Part shown: positions 5,222 through 6,476 of the stretch, in pieces
Position numbering within the stretch: the first letter of the stretch is position 1
Layout of the letters: each line of letters starts with the position of its first letter
From: Desulfobacterales bacterium
GTDB taxonomy: Bacteria; Desulfobacterota; Desulfobacteria; Desulfobacterales; JAUCGF01
Direction: 5' to 3'
Assembly: GCA_029940345.1 (NCBI GenBank)
Contig: JAOZRC010000317.1
Coordinates: forward strand, 1-6,476
Length of the DNA stretch: 6,476 nucleotides
Notes under the pieces: generated by a model
Seen by the model: only the letters and a program-made list of their open reading frames with translations
Database searches by the model: none
Told to the model about the DNA's origin: nothing
Position numbers and translations under genes: made by a program

Positions 5222-6476
5222 TTAGGTCTCTTTGAAGTCCTTGACGCCCTTAAGGATGCATTCTTCGAAAGCATTGGCCAGTTTGCGTCCCACTTTTTTC
5301 TGTCCCATTTTCTTTTTGACCATCTGGGTGACAACTTTTTCCAGCTTGATATCGAAATTTTCATTTTCAAATATATTTTGAAGTGAATGATTCAATGTTT
5401 GCAAAAAAACATCCTGTTCTGAAGCCTTTGCAGGTAAAGATGACGTCCCGGAAGTGAACAAATCAGCGGATGGCTTGATAGAGATTTCAGGAATCGTTTC
5501 CGAAAATGATTTCCGTGGGCTAAAATCAGGGGTTTTGGAAACCGATTCCTGATTCGGGGGACGGTTTGCCAGGGTGTTATCAACAGACACCGGAGAAACG
5601 GGGTGTTTTTCTACAAATATGCCGTCCTTATGGGGCTCTGTCGGTGTTTCCGCTGGTGATGCTTCCGTAATAGCGCTTTCTTGCGTCGGCCCGGTAATGG
5701 CAGCGCTGTAAGTCGTTTTGACGCTGTCCGCCGCTTTCCCTTTGGAAATAACCGGTTCAAAGTTTTCATCAGTGGTGTCATGCGTCACTACATCCGGTGG
5801 GGCATGATAGAGAGAGACGGCACTAAAAAGGTCTTCATCCGTAGATAATTTCTTTTTTACCAGTTTACGTTTTGGAAGAGGCTTCTGGCCGGTGTTTTTT
5901 TTATCCGCAACGACGCTTTTTCCCAATGCTTTAATATCTTTGGGTAAATCAACACCAGCGTCGAAATCTAAGTCCTTGATAAGGGAAATCATTCGATTTA
6001 CACCGTCATCCATTTGTTGTCGCTTTTCAGCATCCTCTTCAATATCCGGACTGGATTCGGCGATGGCGGTTTCTTCTTCTGATTCCGTTATTTGAGGTGC
6101 ATTATCAATATCTTCATGTATCAGGTCAATCCCAGGAAATACTTCAACATCAGCCTCCTCATTATCGAAATCCTCAATTTTTATTATATCGTCTGTATCC
6201 ATAGAGGCAGTGGCGTTTTCATCTTCGGCGCTTGAAGCATTGGTAGTGATTAAATCATCAATATCAGCAGTGTCATCAACGGCTTCAATTTCGTCATCTT
6301 CGGCACCCGCGGCAGCGGCAGTGATTAAATCGTCAATATCGTCAATATCGTCAATATCGGCAATATCGGCAATATCGGCAATATCGGCAGTGTCATCAAT
6401 ATCATCAACGGCTTCAATTTCATCATCTTCGGCGTTCGCGGCAGTGTCAGTGATTAAATCGTCAATATCGGCAGTG
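5222..6476 (-). CDS. Acidic tandem-repeat protein of unknown function (3' part; start lies beyond the window)
   Basis: The frame ending in TAA at 5224-5222 is open to the right edge, giving 417 visible residues. The first 91 contain 36 Asp/Glu and no Lys or Arg. They are built from repeats: three copies of ADIDDLIT or DIDDLIT, two of AEDDEIEAVDD, and (DIA)/(DID) triplets. The next 260 or so residues are low-complexity, rich in Glu, Ser, Thr and Pro, with a basic patch (KPLPKRKLVKKKLS). The last 60 look helical and basic (LEKVVTQMVKKKMGQKKVGRKLANAFEECILKGVKDFKET, in two stretches). No signal peptide or membrane segment is visible. The Met at 6202 is unlikely to be the true start: no Shine-Dalgarno precedes it and the repeats continue upstream in frame. 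No family is recognised. Its place before a CheW gene suggests a role in the chemosensory system, for example as a scaffold, but the function is unknown. Confidence 0.83.
   Translation of the reverse strand, partial: TADIDDLITDTAANAEDDEIEAVDDIDDTADIADIADIADIDDIDDIDDLITAAAAGAEDDEIEAVDDTADIDDLITTNASSAEDENATASMDTDDIIKIEDFDNEEADVEVFPGIDLIHEDIDNAPQITESEEETAIAESSPDIEEDAEKRQQMDDGVNRMISLIKDLDFDAGVDLPKDIKALGKSVVADKKNTGQKPLPKRKLVKKKLSTDEDLFSAVSLYHAPPDVVTHDTTDENFEPVISKGKAADSVKTTYSAAITGPTQESAITEASPAETPTEPHKDGIFVEKHPVSPVSVDNTLANRPPNQESVSKTPDFSPRKSFSETIPEISIKPSADLFTSGTSSLPAKASEQDVFLQTLNHSLQNIFENENFDIKLEKVVTQMVKKKMGQKKVGRKLANAFEECILKGVKDFKET
6246..6475 (-). repeat. Compound coding repeat encoding DIDDLIT and AEDDEIEAVDD units
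   Basis: On the plus strand GTGATTAAATC begins at 6246 and 6321 and recurs at 6450 (as AGTGATTAAATC from 6449). CGGCTTCAATTTC with CATCTTCGGC following occurs at 6280-6304 and 6409-6433, 129 bases (43 codons) apart. The spacing of the GTGATTAAATC copies is 75 and then 129 bases. All spacings are multiples of three, so the repeat evolves in frame. The last unit is cut by the window edge. Confidence 0.85.
6332..6385 (-). repeat. Six tandem 9-bp repeats (coding VNTR)
   Basis: Plus-strand units are GTCAATATC three times (6332-6358), then GGCAATATC three times (6359-6385). They encode Asp-Ile-Asp and Asp-Ile-Ala triplets in the acidic protein. The two unit types differ by one base (GTC/GGC, Asp/Ala) and are sorted into two homogeneous blocks, as expected from recent slippage or unequal exchange. 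A nine-base unit keeps the frame whatever the copy number. Confidence 0.9.

Noticed and set aside
5222..6202. Starting the acidic protein at the Met codon at 6202.
   Set aside because: The upstream bases on the minus strand (GCCACTGCCTCT before the ATG) contain no Shine-Dalgarno. The frame continues through 91 more acidic-repeat codons to the window edge with the same composition.
6332..6385. Short regular repeats as a possible CRISPR array.
   Set aside because: The units are nine bases, directly adjacent with no spacers, and lie in frame inside a coding sequence.

Overview
All genes in this window lie on the minus strand, so the window reads right to left. It looks like part of an accessory chemosensory operon from a Gram-negative bacterium. 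The large receptor has the family style common in Desulfobacterota (former Deltaproteobacteria). That placement rests on protein style and on small intergenic palindromes, not on a phylogenetic marker, and is only moderately secure.

In transcription order: (1) 6476-5222, the 3' part of a gene cut by the window edge. It encodes a very acidic, internally repetitive protein (DIDDLIT / AEDDEIEAVDD repeats with a run of six 9-bp DNA repeats), then a low-complexity linker and a basic, helical C-terminus. (2) 5221-5067, an AT-rich intergenic stretch with a short perfect palindrome. (3) 5066-4554, a CheW-domain coupling protein. (4) 4538-4383, a small lysine-rich ORF of 51 codons with its own strong Shine-Dalgarno, 15 nt after the CheW stop. 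(5) 4382-4223, a leader of about 160 nt with an 18-bp near-palindrome. (6) 4222-1163, a 1019-residue methyl-accepting chemotaxis protein with a duplicated periplasmic Cache-type sensor, two HAMP-type segments and a signalling domain that closely resembles PilJ. (7) 1133-228, a PstS-like periplasmic binding protein, 29 nt after the receptor. (8) 227-34, an intergenic stretch with a possible terminator and a BIME-like pair of inverted small palindromes. (9) 33-1, the first 11 codons of another gene with a perfect AGGAGG Shine-Dalgarno.

Likely working model (inference): the periplasmic protein binds a small ligand and may present it to the receptor, or share its signal. The receptor signals through the CheW-like coupler to a CheA kinase encoded elsewhere, because no cheA, cheR, cheB or response regulator gene is visible. 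The PilJ-like signalling domain suggests a type IV pilus (Tfp/Pil-Chp) class output rather than flagellar control. The acidic repeat protein and the small basic ORF are the least explained parts. The acidic repeat unit loosely resembles the CheY-docking N-terminal peptide of FliM, which gives a testable idea for its role.
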